NCBI RefSeq assembly: GCF_016858305.2
Contig: NZ_CP074436.1
Coordinates: forward strand, 2,190,001 to 2,254,000
Source: Polaribacter sp. Q13
GTDB taxonomy: Bacteria; Bacteroidota; Bacteroidia; Flavobacteriales; Flavobacteriaceae
DNA length: 64,000 nt
Direction of reading: 5' to 3'
Position numbers and translations under genes: made by a program. Shown in pieces: positions 61,691 to 64,000 of this stretch; positions within the stretch are counted from its first letter, which is position 1; each line of letters opens with the position of its first letter. Below the pieces are notes generated by a model. The model was not told the DNA's origin. It did not search any database and was given only the letters and a program-made list of their open reading frames with translations.

Positions 61691-63032
61691 GGTCATACTC
61701 TTTCATCTTGTTATAAAGCGTTTTTCTAGTAATATTTAATAATTTTGCCGCTTGCGTTTTATTATTTCCTGCTTCTTCTAGCGCACTTATAATAAGTACT
61801 TTTTCGTTTTCTTTGGTAGAAAATTTATTTAATGAAATAGTATTTTCTTTTACTTTCATTAATTCGCTAGGTAACACATCTACATCAATAACTTCTGATT
61901 TTGTTAATAAACAAGCCCTTTTTATAACATTAGACAGCTCTCTTAAATTACCTGGCCACTGATAATTTTGAAAAATAGTTAATACTTTTTTGGAAAAACC
62001 AATTACAGATTTATTCAACTGTTGGTTTGCCTTGTTTAAAAAGAAATCGGCATATAAGATTAAATCGTCTTTTCTATCTTTTAGATTAGGCACTTTAATA
62101 GAAAACTCATTTAAACGATGATACAAATCTTCTCTAAAATCACCTTTTTCTACAGCCAAAAGTAAATCTTCATTGGTTGCTGTAATTAAACGAATATCAA
62201 CCTTAATTTCTTTGCTACTTCCAATAGGTTTAATTTTTCTTTCTTGTAAAGCTCGTAATAGTTGAATTTGGTTTTCATACGTTAAGTTACCAACTTCATC
62301 TAAAAAAAGTGTCCCTCCATTTGCAGCTTCAAAATGCCCTATTTTATCTTCATTAGCACCTGTAAAAGAACCTTTTTTATGACCAAAAAACTCACTCGAA
62401 GCAATTTCTCTAGGTATTGCACCGCAATCTACAGCAATAAATGGTTTATTGTGCCTAGGGCTTTGTAAGTGAATTGTTTTAGCTACTACTTCTTTTCCTG
62501 TACCACTTTCTCCAGTAATAAGTACAGACATATTTATGGGAGCCACTAAACAAATATATTCATCTAAAGTTTTTGAAGAATTACTTATTCCTTTTACAAA
62601 ATCTGTTGTAGTGGTGCTACTTTCTTGTGTTCCTTTTTTTTGTTTTTCTTGATGAACAATAATATCATCTTTTTTTTCTTCTAAAGCATTGCTAATAACT
62701 TCTAAAACTTCACTTGGGTTAAAAGGTTTCGAAATATAATCAAAAGCACCTTGTTTCATGGCCTGTACAGCCGTAGAAACCTCTGCGTAACTAGTCATTA
62801 AAACCACAGGAACAACTTGTTTACTCAGTTTTATTTTTTTTAGCAAGGCAATGCCATCTCCATCCGGAAGACGTAAGTCTGTAAAAACTAAATCATAGTT
62901 TTTCTTTTCTATTTGCTGCAAAGCATTTTTTAAATTATAACTTACCTCAACAACATAGTGATGTCGTTTAAGAAATTGCTTCAACATTTCTGAGAAAGCC
63001 ACATCGTCTTCAACTAATAAAATCTCCTTCAT
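61683..63032 (-). CDS. Sigma-54-dependent response regulator (NtrC/AtoC type)
   Basis: A 449-residue activator. The receiver domain spans 1-120 with phospho-acceptor D52 (FTDLRLPDGDG) and acidic pocket E8/D9/D10. The AAA+ domain spans about 145-375 with Walker A GESGTGKE, a GSFTGA loop where GAFTGA is usual, and Walker B GGTLFLDEVGNL. A Fis-type helix-turn-helix lies at the end (NNKTQAAKLLNITRKTLYNK). It should activate RNA polymerase with RpoN when phosphorylated. Its last 8 bases overlap the 3' end of the hybrid kinase on the opposite strand, suggesting they form a pair. A TATTTTTG box is 19 bases before the start. RpoN itself is not in the window. Confidence 0.93.
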   Translation of the reverse strand: MKEILLVEDDVAFSEMLKQFLKRHHYVVEVSYNLKNALQQIEKKNYDLVFTDLRLPDGDGIALLKKIKLSKQVVPVVLMTSYAEVSTAVQAMKQGAFDYISKPFNPSEVLEVISNALEEKKDDIIVHQEKQKKGTQESSTTTTDFVKGISNSSKTLDEYICLVAPINMSVLITGESGTGKEVVAKTIHLQSPRHNKPFIAVDCGAIPREIASSEFFGHKKGSFTGANEDKIGHFEAANGGTLFLDEVGNLTYENQIQLLRALQERKIKPIGSSKEIKVDIRLITATNEDLLLAVEKGDFREDLYHRLNEFSIKVPNLKDRKDDLILYADFFLNKANQQLNKSVIGFSKKVLTIFQNYQWPGNLRELSNVIKRACLLTKSEVIDVDVLPSELMKVKENTISLNKFSTKENEKVLIISALEEAGNNKTQAAKLLNITRKTLYNKMKEYDLN

Positions 63033-63051
63033 AAAGCTTACACATTTCTTA

Positions 63052-63059
63052 CAAAAATA
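63052..63059 (-). promoter_or_regulatory. Candidate -7 box (TATTTTTG) for the sigma-54 activator gene
   Basis: A minus-strand TAnnTTTG match 19 bases before the ATG at 63032. Confidence 0.45.
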
Positions 63060-63080
63060 TTAAGATAAATTGATTGTTAT

Positions 63081-63113
63081 AAAAAAAAAGACATTTTAAT
63101 TAAAAAATGTCTT
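63081..63113 (-). terminator. Terminator after the PepSY-like gene
   Basis: The stem AAGACATTTT / AAAATGTCTT ends in a T-run on the minus strand, 49 bases beyond the stop at 63162. Confidence 0.8.
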
Positions 63114-63161
63114 CCTATTGAAAAATTAGGGGATTAAAAATCTTTACATATTAGAACGAAT

Positions 63162-63518
63162 CTACTCCTCTTCACTAACGTTTTCTCCTTCTTTTACTGT
63201 AATAACAGCTGTTTCTTTTAACCAATTACCCTCTTTATCCGCATAAACTACATTTTCAGTGCCATTTGCAGTAAGTATAATTTTATACTGCTCACTTGTA
63301 TTTACATATACTTTAGTAATTGTAGCTTCTGTGTAATCTTTTACAATTGCGTTAGAAACTGCTTCTGGTAATTCCTTTGCTGTAATTTCTTTAAAATCAT
63401 CATTATTTACTACCACAACAATTTCATCTGCATTGTTAGTATTGATATTGTTTGCTGCAAATACGGATACTCCACTTGTTAAAAGCGCTACGGTTACTGT
63501 TAAAATTAATTTCTTCAT
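63162..63518 (-). CDS. Small secreted PepSY-like protein (copy 2)
   Basis: A 118-residue exported protein with signal peptide MKKLILTVTVALLTSGVSVFA. The mature part has an N-terminal helix (ELPEAVSNAIVKDYTEATI) followed by strands EQYKIILTANG and NVVYADKEGNWLKE, the helix-plus-sheet layout of PepSY/BLIP-like (DUF2874) periplasmic proteins. It is clearly homologous to the gene at 63591, most likely a tandem duplication. Such proteins are often regulated by neighbouring two-component systems; the activator at 61683-63032 is next door, but no sigma-54 site was recognised. Confidence 0.75.
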   Translation of the reverse strand: MKKLILTVTVALLTSGVSVFAANNINTNNADEIVVVVNNDDFKEITAKELPEAVSNAIVKDYTEATITKVYVNTSEQYKIILTANGTENVVYADKEGNWLKETAVITVKEGENVSEEE

Positions 63519-63590
63519 GATTATATGTTTTAATATTATTATTGTTTGGGGATTTTTAAAATTGAGTTAAAAAATACTTAGACCTAAAAT

Positions 63591-63926
63591 TTAGTCTACT
63601 TTTTTAGCAAGAACATCTTCTTCTTTTAACCAATTACCTTCTTTGTCTGCATAAACTACCGTTTCTGTTTCATCAATAGTAAGTTCAATTTTATATTGTT
63701 CACTTCCGTTTACATAGGCTTTACCAATAATAGCCGTTGCATAATCTTTTAAAATTGCATTACTTACTGCTTCTGGTAAATCTTCTAAAGCAACTTCTTT
63801 AAAGTCTTCATTAATTGTCATCACAATTACTTCGCCTGAATTGATGTTGTTGTTAATGTTTGCTGCAGAGATTGAAATTCCACTAGATAAGATTGCTACT
63901 GCTACTGTTAAAATTAATTTTTTCAT
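63591..63926 (-). CDS. Small secreted PepSY-like protein (copy 1)
   Basis: A 111-residue exported protein with signal peptide MKKLILTVAVAILSSGISISA. The body DLPEAVSNAILKDYATAII, then YKIELTIDE and VVYADKEGNWLKEEDV, aligns along its whole length with the product at 63162-63518. The signal peptides are nearly identical, whereas the segment after the cleavage site is more variable. The two genes are 72 bases apart on the same strand and there is no terminator between them, so they are probably co-transcribed. Function unknown; ligand-binding or protease-regulating roles are known for PepSY relatives. Confidence 0.75.
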   Translation of the reverse strand: MKKLILTVAVAILSSGISISAANINNNINSGEVIVMTINEDFKEVALEDLPEAVSNAILKDYATAIIGKAYVNGSEQYKIELTIDETETVVYADKEGNWLKEEDVLAKKVD

Positions 63927-64000
63927 AATTTAAGTTTTAAGGTTATTATTATTTACGATTAGTATATAGAAATAAATATGCCGCAAAGAACTAGCATTGC

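Overview
The window is AT-rich (about one third GC by eye). It looks like the chromosome of a marine member of the Flavobacteriaceae, of the Polaribacter/Tenacibaculum type. Pointers are a gliding-motility ATPase (GldA), the type IX secretion (T9SS) plug protein, C-terminal T9SS sorting domains, a GLPGLI/outer-membrane-barrel gene pair, a short RpoD without region 1.1, a Na+-pumping Nqr operon, and TAnnTTTG promoter boxes at typical Bacteroidota positions. The genus is an inference; no rRNA is present.

Layout. 0.4-8 kb: a ferritin-like stress protein, a DNA polymerase III alpha subunit carrying its own proofreading exonuclease, an FAD sugar-lactone oxidase-like enzyme and a HAD phosphatase. 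7.9-14.4 kb (minus strand): a methyltransferase, gldA, a geranylgeranyl-reductase-like flavoprotein, then the barrel/GLPGLI pair. 14.6-21 kb: deoxynucleoside kinase, an ECF sigma factor operon with a mechanosensitive channel, rpoD, rpe, an exonuclease/GIY-YIG fusion with a forced TTG start, and a CBS protein. 21.5-49.4 kb: an accessory surface-protein locus with three very large secreted paralogues (1375, 3946 and 3382 residues) that share a C-terminal platform of about 800 residues ending in a T9SS sorting domain but differ in their N-terminal stalks. A wrecked fourth copy lies between the first two. 49.6-57.7 kb (minus strand): tRNA-Arg, YqeY-like protein, retropepsin-like protease, alpha/beta hydrolase and nqrABCDEF. 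57.9-64 kb: T9SS plug protein, hybrid histidine kinase, a sigma-54 activator whose 3' end overlaps the kinase, and two tandem small secreted proteins.

The strongest new observation is regulatory. The three giant surface genes each have GTGACTT-N15-GTCTTA in the 5' region. The same GTGACTT-N15-GTC element lies just upstream of the ECF sigma gene at 16447-17016, and a weaker version lies upstream of the GLPGLI/barrel operon. The layout resembles an E. coli sigma-E type promoter, so I propose a self-activating ECF sigma regulon controlling giant T9SS-exported surface proteins. The locus also shows an exact 1083-bp tandem array, an apparent gene-conversion tract between the two giants, a duplicated terminator and repeated 5' leader sequences. 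Together these indicate a fast-evolving, recombining adhesin locus.
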